From positions 2,728,001-2,792,000 of the forward strand of contig JAJQJQ010000006.1 in the NCBI GenBank assembly GCA_028622995.1: 64,000 nucleotides of DNA. The letters are read 5' to 3'. This DNA is from Panagrolaimus kolymaensis (taxonomy: Eukaryota; Nematoda; Chromadorea; Rhabditida; Panagrolaimidae). The notes under the pieces are model-generated. The model saw only the letters and a program-made list of their open reading frames with translations, was not told the origin of the DNA and searched no databases. The translations under genes were made by a program, and so were the position numbers. Below are positions 13,001 to 22,400 of the stretch, piece after piece; position 1 is the stretch's first letter, and each line of letters begins with the position of its first letter.

Positions 13001-13523
13001 TTTTCTTTAAAGAAAGGCTCAAAGATGTTTTGAATATAAAGTTTTCTTTCCATTTATCAAAGCTTTAGTCTAAAATCTTACTAGCATGGTCTTTTTTCAA
13101 ATGACATTTTCTTATATGCTTTTCATAATCTTCATCTGATACTCCTTCAACAGGAAGGGTTTGACATACGCCATTCAAACCATATCTAAAAAAAATATTA
13201 TTCGCTTATCATCCATTTTTATGCATCAATATATTATTGTCTACCAACCTGCAAACAAATGATCCACCTTCTTTACTACAATGTTGGGTTCGAAGATGAA
13301 ATGCAAATTCAGTAAAGCTGCTAAAGCTTGGTTTATTTTCACATGCTTCACATGTTCTTGAATCATTTGAACTTATATTTGCTTTGGCATGCGGAGATTT
13401 GGAATTATCTCCATAAGATTTCGGTAAACTTGCGAATGATGTTTCTGCTGCATCCGCTGTTGATGATTTCGATTGTGATTGTTGCCCAGGCAAGGCAAAA
13501 AATGCCTTTGCCGAGCTTTTCAT
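4006..13523 (-). CDS. vps-54: VPS54, subunit of the GARP tethering complex
   Basis: VPS54 is the GARP subunit that helps tether endosome-derived vesicles at the trans-Golgi network. Ten exons join in frame to 1174 residues: 13249-13523, 13082-13185, 12721-12892, 6873-7362, 6348-6799, 6060-6297, 5845-6006, 4383-5819, 4165-4259, 4006-4105. The C-terminal domain is clear from RTCQLILGAGALQYVGLKT (the animal family has RSCQLVLGAGALQVVGLKT) and from FRHFD-like and YHDH-like blocks; the N-terminal domain from NLSSVLSDP...FFTRHWG. Residues about 55-120 form a C/H-rich region (C58, C61, H76, H81, C91, C99, H115, H120) resembling paired C2H2 fingers. The link across the 5.36-kb intron 7363-12720 is supported by matching splice phase and by family similarity continuing over the junction. 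That intron contains a whole degenerin gene on the other strand. The start lies 10 bases after a TTTTAG acceptor at 13535, a probable trans-splice site. Confidence 0.92.
5820..5844 (-). other. 25-base putative intron in VPS54
   Basis: On the minus strand this segment starts GTAGGC and ends TTTTTAG. Removing it keeps the frame and continues the expected helical region (exon 5845-6006 into 4383-5819). Reading through meets a stop within a few codons. Either it is an exceptionally short intron, or the sequence has a small insertion or error here. Confidence 0.6.
7363..9006. other. VPS54 intron DNA upstream of the nested degenerin
   Basis: No coding sequence is supported. It lies in the large VPS54 intron and directly upstream of the degenerin start, so it should contain the degenerin promoter. 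T-rich runs and a C/T-rich segment around 8890-8940 are visible but no specific element. Confidence 0.5.
9007..12606 (+). CDS. DEG/ENaC (degenerin) cation channel subunit
   Basis: Nine exons join to 887 residues: 9007-9199, 9331-10009, 10069-10231, 10284-10643, 10738-10959, 11005-11157, 11457-11710, 11779-11891, 12080-12606. Degenerins are trimeric, amiloride-sensitive sodium channels in the plasma membrane. Seen: a long Ser/Thr-rich N-terminus (about 1-320), TM1 (GFWLIVTVLAVLTF, about 325-342), a large extracellular loop with cysteine-rich segments (CNYLEDGED, CRSRC, MCNC, CSSKCLRDC) and N-glycosylation sites, then TM2 (about 785-818) with GGSIGMWLGLSILSLLQ, the family's pore signature with the G-x-S filter as GLS. 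The usual final glutamate of that motif is glutamine. The cytoplasmic tail of about 70 residues is N- and P-rich. The gene lies antisense inside a VPS54 intron; an AATAAA at 12690 ends it before the next VPS54 exon. The exact subfamily is not assigned. Confidence 0.92.
12690..12695 (+). terminator. Polyadenylation signal of the degenerin
   Basis: AATAAA 84 bases after the degenerin stop, and 26 bases before VPS54 exon 3 (12721-12892) on the opposite strand, so the two mature RNAs need hardly overlap. Confidence 0.6.
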
Positions 13524-14091
13524 AAAAGGTAAATCTAAAAAATTGAAACGATTAATAAAATATTCATGGAATTTTCATGCACGAAACATTTCAATAAAAA
13601 ATATGACACGTTGTCTCGAGTTTTTTTATTCCACACTGCTGTTTTTTTTCTTTCTATATATTCTTTGGAATTCACAGGGATCAAACTTCAAACTTCAACT
13701 GTCAAAAAATGTGAACAAACATTAAAAAAATATATAAGTTTATTTACAAACGAACGATTCAATACAATAAAGTTAAAACACAATGAAATAACATAAAAAG
13801 ATAACAATTTAAAGTTATTCTCAAACTAAAACAGATAAAGAGGAAAAACAAAATAAAGTTGCAAAAAAACGGAAATCTTTCTATGGAGTGACAAGAAAAA
13901 AAGGAAACACAAGCAAGCCTAGAAAAAAATCCAATTTTGATAATGCTGGGAAGTAAAGTTACAAACATACACATACATAGACAAATGGTTAGGTTATGCT
14001 CTTACAAAACCATGCAAAAACAAAATCGATGTTTGATCCATAAAATTCATCCATGCACGAAAAGTGTTGATCGGATTATAGGTTTACAAGG
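13524..14091. other. Short intergenic region, probable trans-splice site
   Basis: No gene. On the minus strand a TTTTAG acceptor ends at 13535, 10-12 bases before the VPS54 ATG, with no convincing upstream exon. The upstream minus-strand neighbour is the cohesin acetyltransferase, about 570 bases away, so a two-gene operon is possible. Confidence 0.5.
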
Positions 14092-15352
14092 TTAAAACTC
14101 CAGTTTGCATGGTTCAAGTTTCTTTTCAACATTGATATTTTCAACTTTCACTTTGATTTTTTTTATTTCTGGAGCAAACGAGTCTTCATCACCATCGATT
14201 TGAATCCATTTCCCTTTGTTATTCAAATACGCTTTAGCAAATTCCACACCAGTAGGATTAGGATCCACGAAAGCAATACGAGATCTCATCAGCCTGATTT
14301 TTGGTGAATATAGTCGCAGAATAACATCAAGTAGATGACTTGCTATACCTTGACGACGAAGTGATGGATGAACCCATAATCTTTCAACAGCAATATAACC
14401 AACACCATCTTCGATGCCTTTGTAAACCTAAAACGAGGAAATAAGATTTGATTACATAAATAAAAACAGTTGAGAAATGACTAGAAGAAAAAAGATTACC
14501 ATTTTCGTTGGCATTAATTTAACTAATTGAGCTTTTTCAGTCATAACAACAGCTCCAATATATGGTGGTTGTTTATTTACAGCATCAGCAACAAAAACAA
14601 AACCAAGAGAATTTGAACTTTTATCAAAAATAGGTACATCATCGCATATTCCAAGTTGAACATCCACAATGTCCTAAAAACTCAAGACATTATTATGTGA
14701 GATTGTGGAAAAACATACTTTTATAACATTTTCAAGCTTCGTTTTTAGTGAAGACTTCTTCTTTTCATCACATTTGAATATAATTCCAGAAATTTTTCCA
14801 GCATGTACTTCGTTGTAAAAATTCCTAAAAACAACAATTGTTAAATTTCTTTCACCAACAAAAAAAAAATGTTAAAACTTACTTTTTCCATGAATTCAAA
14901 GATCGAGTTTCAACTTTAAAGAACTTTGTATTCGTAAATCGATTATGGAAGTTATCATGAGCATTCCGATCTTTGCCATCATCAGCTGAGTAAACCATTC
15001 CACACTAAAAATCATTGATTATTAACTTTGTTGGTTTACATTTTTAACTTACTTCTTTACAATTCGTCATTCCAATAAGTTTTTGTCCCAAATCCAATAT
15101 CATTTGGTTCTCATCATTCTCAGGTAGCCTTCGCTTTCGACATATGGTTGCAGTTGGATTGACTGGAGTACTCGTCATCAACGGTTTCAACATGTTTACT
15201 TCGAATGGAGATTCCAGGAAATTTGTTATGGATGATTGTTGATTTGAATTTGAATTGATTGGAGTGCTGGTCATCAATGGTTTCAGCTTGGCCACATTGA
15301 ACGGAGATGATAAGAATTCAGTTATTGATGTTTGTTGATTTGGTGCTGGCAT
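14092..15352 (-). CDS. eco1: Cohesin N-acetyltransferase, Eco1/ESCO family
   Basis: Acetylates the SMC3 subunit of cohesin in the nucleus to establish sister-chromatid cohesion during S phase. Five exons (15053-15352, 14883-15004, 14719-14824, 14500-14673, 14092-14427) join to 345 residues. After a disordered N-terminus comes the family's C2H2 finger (NCKECGMVYSADD, then H-x3-H in AHDNFHNRF, about 98-120), a linker, and the acetyltransferase domain with acetyl-CoA motif RLWVHPSLRRQGIASHLLD and the ESCO-specific end RIAFVDPNPTGVEFAKAYL. The first 65 residues carry a tandem duplication, each unit with a Q-x-x-I-x-x-F-L motif (Q7 to L14 and Q39 to L46) resembling a PCNA-interaction box, as known in Eco1 homologues, followed by KPLMTSTP. 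A short acidic and lysine-rich tail follows the catalytic domain. The assignment is firm; the PCNA role is inference. Confidence 0.93.
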
Positions 15353-17142
15353 ATTTGTTAATCAAATTTATTATTGAACGAAAAAAAGAGTTGAAAATTG
15401 AATAAACAAGATTTTAGCCAACAAAAAAAAAATGACGAAGACACTTTAAAAAAAAAAAGTGAACTGATTTTTGAATGAACTCTTTCGCGCGCCTAATGGA
15501 CGAATGGCCAAAGTTTATCATATAACTTACATAATTACTTTGCAAATTACATATTCAAGCTAATACACCTAAAAGCATTGAGAATTTTTGAATTTCATTT
15601 TTTTTATGGATTATCTTTCTTATCTTTATTTAATAAAGCATTGCCACTTAAAACATTTTTTTTCTCGACAAAGTACAGTTTTTAAAAATTAATGATGCGA
15701 ATGCAGTTATTATTTTATTCTCTGTTCTATGATCATTGATACCATTCATTTTGCAAAAAAATTTTTAACTTTATGGTTAAAAAAAGAAGAAAGTTGTATG
15801 ACTAAAATAATAAGAACAGTTTAATGAAACATTTTAGTTACTTCAATACGAAGCAACAAACAAGACAAAATGAAAGTTTTTTTGTCTTTACTGTGATGAA
15901 TCATATTACAGTATCAAGCAGCGCAGTCCACCAAAATGGATAAATACAGTTTTAAACTTTTTTAAGCTTCATAGCCCGCAAAAAAATTGCTAGAAAATAT
16001 TGTAGTTGCAAGAATGGAGATAATAGCAAAGTTGAATTTGGGATATCCTTTAAAAAAAATCAACTTTATCTCCCACATCAATAACTTCCGGCGTCGGATT
16101 TTCTTCAAAATAAATAAATTTCATGTGATTTCTTCGACGTCGCCTGGCTGGCGGCTGCTGTCAACCTAAATATATTGCAAATTATGATAATGATTAAAGA
16201 AAATCATATCTCTTTGCAAAAATGAAAGATGAATGACGTAGTTGATTTTTTTTTCTCTTCTCGCGGATGAGATTGCTTTCTTCCTTTTTTTTCCAGAAAA
16301 AACTATTATTGCTTTTGATGAACTTTCTTGTTTGTGAGAGAAACTAAAAAGCTTATTATCAAAAAGGTGAAAGAATGAAGCAAGATGGACTAAAAATTAC
16401 TCAGTTAAATTCTATTTTTTTTAAACCACAAAGAGTGGCACTTACGGTTTTTTTCGTAATAGTTTATCAAATCATCAAAATTTAACGACGGACAGTTTTA
16501 GCTTCTTTTTAAATTCATCTCATTATTCTTTTTCTCCAGTTTTTTTATATCTTTCTTTTTAGGGGTACTAAATTAAAAAATTTAGTGTCAGTTTTAATGC
16601 AAAAAGACTTTACAGTTTATTATTTCCCGATTATAATTATACCCGTTTTGTATTATAAATTAAACAATTTTAAATCCTTTTTAAAACAAAATTTAAGTCT
16701 CGTCTACGTCTTTTTTTTTGCGTTTGTGAACTTATGGTTTATCAATTTCCTGGTAACATTATTTTTCCATATGTCAGTTTATTGACAACAAAAAAATGTT
16801 GTGTTTCACCCATAGTCAAGATCAGTTAAAAAAACAAAATGTAATAATGTTTTACTTTTATTAAACGTTTAACGCTGATTAGAATGGGTTTCACATGATT
16901 TTGTTTAAATACATTCGTTAGGCTCTCGGACAGTTTTTTTTGTTGTTGTTACATAAAGGAAATTTTTCCTATGGTATCTTTTATTTTTTTAAAGCCGACT
17001 TCACTACGTAACACTTATTTATTTTGCTTTTGTTTTGAAGGAAGAGATATTTTTTCCGGTTCCCACTCTATTTTGTGAATAATTATAGATAGAGCTTTTA
17101 GTTTAAAAATTTAATGAAGATGAAAAAAAACTCACGCAGTTT

Positions 17143-17318
17143 ATATAAGACGCCGATATTTAAAAAGTTTTAGGACAGTGCTAAATTTCTCACTTTTTTG
17201 AAAAAGTGTCTCTTTTGCCATTTTTTTCAATTCATTTTTTTGGCAAAAGAGACACTTTTTCAAAAAAGTGCGAAATTTAGCACTGTCCTAAAACTTTTTA
17301 AATATCGGCGTCTTATAT
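17143..17318. repeat. Long near-perfect hairpin (foldback element)
   Basis: Arms 17143-17220 and 17241-17318 are inverted copies of 78 bases with a single mismatch, separated by a 20-base T-rich loop. The outer ends read ATATAAGACGCCGATA. It could be a foldback MITE, or the source of a long double-stranded RNA if transcribed. No coding sequence lies inside. Confidence 0.93.
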
Positions 17319-18172
17319 GCACAAAAAAATGCCATTAGTGATAAAATTAATTGAGGATCACAAACCGTTACTCAGTTTTCAAAATAAAATAAATATCAAA
17401 ATCGAAGTATTAATGAAGAGTTAATATAATTTAAAGTTTAAATTTTTTAAAGAAAGGAACTTGACAGTTAAATTTTTCTTCAAAAATGAATTATGGAAAT
17501 CACAGAAAGACATCAAAGATGAGTACCTAGCTACTAAAAAAAGACATCCATTTTTTGTATTAAAGGTTCAGTTTTTTTAAATTCATTAACTCTTGGAAGC
17601 TCCCTAATTTTTTTCCGCACAGTTTATTACCAAAATTTTTATTGATCCCTACTCTTATTATTTATTCAGTTTTGTATTATTTCCTATTTTTATAAAAATT
17701 ATTTTTTTGGTAAAGAAAAAATAAATTCAGTTCTATTTTTAAAATATTTTCATCGGAACTTGACTTTTAAAAACCATCACGCAAAATTCAATTAATCAAT
17801 CATTTATTTTTCAAAAGTTGTTTTTGAAAAATCTTATTCATTCTTTGTGATTGCTCGAATTATTATTTTCTTGCTCTTTTCAAAACAAAAAGCTATATGC
17901 TTAGACAGTTTAAAAAATAACTATTGCCTGAAAATCCTTTGAAGGCAATTTCACAAAAATGTTCCCTCAAAAAAAATTTTTGAAGTCTTTTTCTTTTAAA
18001 AAATTTAAACAAAAACAAAATATCTTTTTTCATTGATATTTAAGTTATCATTTTTAAAATTATGATTGATGACTTTAAAATATTTTCTTTATCAAACACA
18101 TAACCTGAATTTCTTCATATTTTTTTTGTTTTTGTCAGTGATGTCTTTTAAAAATTAATGCGCATTTTTGCT

Positions 18173-18290
18173 GTCGGCAGAAATAGCACAAAGCGGCACT
18201 CTCCCGCAGAATGACGAAGAGTGCGGAAATGTGCAGCAATTTAATTCATTCCACTGCACATTGGTTTTTCTTTCTGTCTTCTTCGCCGAC
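18173..18290 (+). ncRNA. Candidate structured RNA (three nested stems)
   Basis: A less AT-rich patch inside very AT-rich DNA can fold into a closing stem GTCGGC/GCCGAC (18173-18178 with 18285-18290) around two hairpins: GCACTCT/AGAGTGC (18196-18202 with 18218-18224) and AATGTGCAG/CTGCACATT (18228-18236 with 18254-18262). No known RNA family is recognised and no promoter is defined. Chance pairing is possible. Confidence 0.3.
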
Positions 18291-19096
18291 CCGATTTTCT
18301 TTGAATTTTTAATAAACAAAATATGATTGATTGATGGGTGATTGAAACCCCACCTTTTTGATTTTGGTTTTTCTCTGATCTTACTTTAATTGGGATGGGA
18401 CGGGATATATTTTCAGACCTTTAAATTATCGGAGAAAAGAAAAAATAATGAAAATTGATAAATGAAAAAAAGAAAAACCCTGAGTTGCAGTTTTTCGAGA
18501 TTCAAAATACAATTTTTTGGATAAAACACATTTTAGTAATTAAAATTTCATGGCTACCACCATATAATTTTTATCGGCTTCCAGTTTTAACTTACATTGA
18601 TTAACTTCTCTTTTTTCTTTTTATTATAGCAAAAAAGAAAAAGCATTAAAATAAATTCACAACACAGTTTTTAATTAAATATTAAAAGGTTATTGAGTTT
18701 TTTTAATCAGAAAAACTCAAGTCAAAACAGTTTTAAAATGTACCATATAAACTTGGGATGACAAATAAAAATTTGTAACAAATTCATAAAGCGCAGTTTT
18801 AATTATAATAATAAATAGTAATTTTCATTGTTCGTTCGTCCGTGTCATTTTATTTTTCATTCACAAGATAAAGAAAAGAGAAAAAAATGAAAAAATTAGC
18901 ATAAATGTGAATGAAATTGCCAGGAAGGACGCTTTTTTTTTGCATTGCATAAAAATGAAGCAGGAATGAGTGGTGGTTAACTTTGAGGCGCATTAAATAA
19001 GTGGGAATCTTTGAAAATAGTTTTATAGGATCCAAAATGTGCGAATGCTGAGAAATCATTAGCAATTAATGTGCATGTTTTGGGGAATGTTGTGGG

Positions 19097-19400
19097 CAGG
19101 CCTCTTCCACGGGCCGGGTTTTGCCGGCCCGGCCTCGGCCCGTCCATGTCAGGCCCGGCCAGGCCTCGGCCCGGCGCGGCCCGTCCATGTCAGGCCCGGC
19201 CAGGCCTCGGCCCGGCGCGGCCCGTCCATGTCAGGCCCGGCCAGGCCTCGGCCCGGCGCGGCCCTGGGCCGGCCCGCGGGCCCTATTTTTTTTGCCTTGG
19301 TATCCCCTTTGGGTTTTTTTTATTATGCTGAAAATGTTCGGCCCGGCCCGCGGGCCGGGCCGGGCCGGGCCGGGCTGGACGGGCCGAAGGAAGAGGCCTG
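19097..19400 (+). mobile_element. GC-rich hAT-type MITE inserted in the Helitron
   Basis: A 304-bp element bounded by 12-base terminal inverted repeats CAGGCCTCTTCC/GGAAGAGGCCTG and flanked by the 8-base target duplication GTTGTGGG (19089-19096 and 19401-19408). Eight-base duplications and CA...TG ends fit hAT transposons. It is extremely rich in G and C apart from a short T-rich centre, in strong contrast to its surroundings, and contains three copies of a 41-bp unit. Open frames across it (R, P, G, A-rich) are composition artefacts. The empty site can be read in the related Helitron at 50.8 kb. Confidence 0.88.
19137..19259 (+). repeat. Three 41-bp GC-rich tandem repeats
   Basis: Units begin at 19137, 19178 and 19219 with GGCCCGTCCATGTCAGG and are practically identical. 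They lie inside the GC-rich MITE and, with its GGGCC runs, can form strong secondary structure. Confidence 0.9.
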
Positions 19401-22400
19401 GTTGTGGGTAATTTAAAATAAGTTTAGAAGACCTTAAAGAAGTAAATTAGCCTGGGATGTTGCGGAGATGACGATCTTATCTTTCAGAGTAACGATCAAA
19501 AAATTAATTACATACTTTGTTAATAATTTGAATAAAACAAGCTTCATGGCGGACCGAAGGTCCGCGTAGCGTCTAGTAATTAATAAATGTGGAAGAACAG
19601 TTTTATGAAAAAAATATTTAAAAAAATTAAAATGTTTGTGTAATTTCAGCAAGACAAGATTCCCCTCTACAGTTTATATTTCCCCAAATCCTTTTTTGCC
19701 TAAGCATTAATACCAGGATTATGGTTTTATATCAGTTTTTTATTGACACATTTCTTCTTACTTTTTTCACAAAGAAAAAAACATAACCAAGCAAAAAGTT
19801 AAGCTTGCTATGACAAGTTTATTGTAATCGTAATTTTAAATGTCACTTGAAACATGCGTGTTTGAGGTAATAAAAACAATTACAATTTTTAAACAATAAA
19901 TACATACATAATTATAGGAAATTAAAGAAAGAAAAAAATACGTACCGGTGCAAAAGTATTTAATTATTTTTACGTCGTTATTTCTTTTCTTTTTTAAACG
20001 TTTAAAACACTCGTTTTTTTTAGGAAACTTACAGTACTTTTGTAGTTTTAATAATTTTTTTGAGTGTTTTCTTTGACAAAATTTTCACCATAATTTTAAT
20101 AAAAACAGTTTAAAGTTCTTTTAAAACTCGCATTAGCTCAAACAAAATACTAAAGGTTTTAAAGAAAAAACCATAGTTGTCAGTTTATTTCTTGATTTTT
20201 AAAAATTGATATTCAAAATACTTTTTTTAAGAAAACAACTGACACAGTTTTTGTCTAAATTGATTTCTTTAAAAACTCGCAGTTTACTTTCCCCAAACTC
20301 TAACTTGAGCTTTATAAAATTTTAAGATTAAATAAGCAGTGTTCAGTTAAAAGATAAAATAAACATTCCTAAAAAAAGACGCAGTTAATAATATCTACAA
20401 AATAATTTTCTTATTCATGCATGCAATTTTCCTTATTCATCATCAGTTTTCAATAATAAAAAAATGAAAGAAAAAACTAAACAAAAATAGAAATTCCATT
20501 AATATTATTCTAATTTATTGCAAGTATGTATCATTGATGATGATGACTCATACCTCTCGAATGAATTTTATGTATTCCCGCAATGTTTTATTCTGTCTAT
20601 CAAAAAAATTTCTCTTGCAAGAAATTTTTTTATCTTTTATTTTCATCTCATTTTTTCTCGATAAATTTTAAATACAAATTCAGGAAATATAACATAACTA
20701 CCAAAAAATTGTAAGCGCTAAAAATTAAGTATTTTAACAAAATGAACAGTTTAAAACGAGCTAAAACTTGCTTTTCAAGTTTGACCAATTTTATTTTTAC
20801 CATAATCTAGGTTACCTTCGAGGCAGTTAAAAAAAGTACAATCAACTTCAGTTAATTATACCAAAATATTATGGTCATCTATCTGGATACAGTTTTTTTC
20901 TTCTTCTCAAATCCATAGTATGATGGTTGTCTCCCTATAAAATTGAAGAGTTTTTTTTGCAAAAAAAAAAAACTACCAAATTCATCGTCCCTTACCTTTA
21001 TTTCTGCAAACGTATCATTCCACTTTTGCATTTTCTTTTTACTTTTAATTTTAACATTTTTTCTTTATTTTATTTTTTTCAAGATAAAAATTTTAATTTG
21101 ATAATTGCAAAAAACAAAAACAAAACAAAATAAAGAAAGGGAAAAAGATTGGTAAATTCCGGTAATTTTGCCAGCTAAAGTCTTTTCCTGTTTTTTTTTT
21201 TGCAGGCTCAAAATAAAAATAATACAACTTCGTGGGTTTTAAGTTTTTCAAATACATTTTTAGAAAAATGATGTTCTTTTTACTTTGTTCATTTGAGTTT
21301 TTTTTGATTCACAAAAACAAAAACATGTTTGTATTTTTTTTTTAATCTTCTTCTTTTTTTTGACATGAGCTCATTTATTTAATTGTTAGTAAAGTTACGT
21401 CTTAAAAAAATAAGATATGATTCTTTTTTGCCATTCATAAAAATCTTGAGTGGTACACCACAGTTTAGAAAAAAATGGAAAGAATGCAAGCGAGAAATTT
21501 GTGCAAAATTTTTGAAACTTTCTACTTGCAAAAAAACCGTCAAAATTAAAACTCAGTTTTTTTTTACCTTTAAATGAAAAATTTCAATAAATTTCTTTAA
21601 TGCCACAATTGGCTGATTGAGAAATTAATTGTGCTTTTTTTCTTGATGATACCGGAACAACCAGTTTTATGTTTGGTATTAATATAATACAGTTTAAAAT
21701 TTAAAAGTGCCAAAAACTTTACATATAATAGTTTTATAAATTATTGAAAATTTAATGTTGACCGCTTGAGTTTTTATTTGTGCATTTATAATAATTAAAG
21801 CACTGGTAACAATCATCTTCAGTTTTTAAATTTAAATTAATCGAAATTTTCTCCACAATTTTATTAAATCTCCCACATACAAGAAGTCCAGTTTTTAATT
21901 TATTTTTAACCGTTAATCAATATTGTTTTCGATAATGGCTCAGTTAAATAAAAAAAGCTTGCAAACTTCGAGCAAAATATCTTAGATCTCAAAAAATAAA
22001 ATAAAGCTTTAAAAAACCATTTTTTTTTTGAAAAGACAGTTTAAATGCAAAAATGATAAATCTTATTTTTTATAAAGTTCATCACAGTTAACAACACAAA
22101 GTAGCACAAATACACAGTTAAAAAAAAAAAAAAGTTTGAAAGGACACAAAGAAAATTAACTCCTTAAAATATTTTGAAAAATAAATTATTTTTTTTCAGA
22201 ATAATAAAGTGCTTATAAGGATCATTGTTTTCTGCATTTCAGTTTTATTTTTTCTTGTAACATTTTCGTTTAAAACTTTTTTACGGTACTTTTCGACTTC
22301 ATAAATTTTTGCGTCTTCTTTTTTTCACGGGTTTTTACTGTAGAAAGTTTCATTTTTGCACGCATGGATGGTGTCACATTTTTTATATCAAGATTCAAAC

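Larger units (their letters stand above)
19030..19577 (+). mobile_element. Non-autonomous Helitron copy (3' end certain)
   Basis: The right end has a 17-base palindrome GCGGACCGAAGGTCCGC (19549-19565) followed 8 bases later by CTAG and T, the classic Helitron 3' terminus. Bases about 19050-19577, with a later insertion removed, match 50770-51003, which ends in the same way. The left limit is not defined; no replication or helicase protein is encoded here. A MITE has inserted into this copy at 19097-19400. Confidence 0.75.

Noticed and set aside
19069..19416. Long Pro/Arg/Gly/Ala-rich open frames in all three plus frames
   Set aside because: They arise from the GC-rich MITE and its 41-bp repeats; no start context, splice sites or coding pattern.
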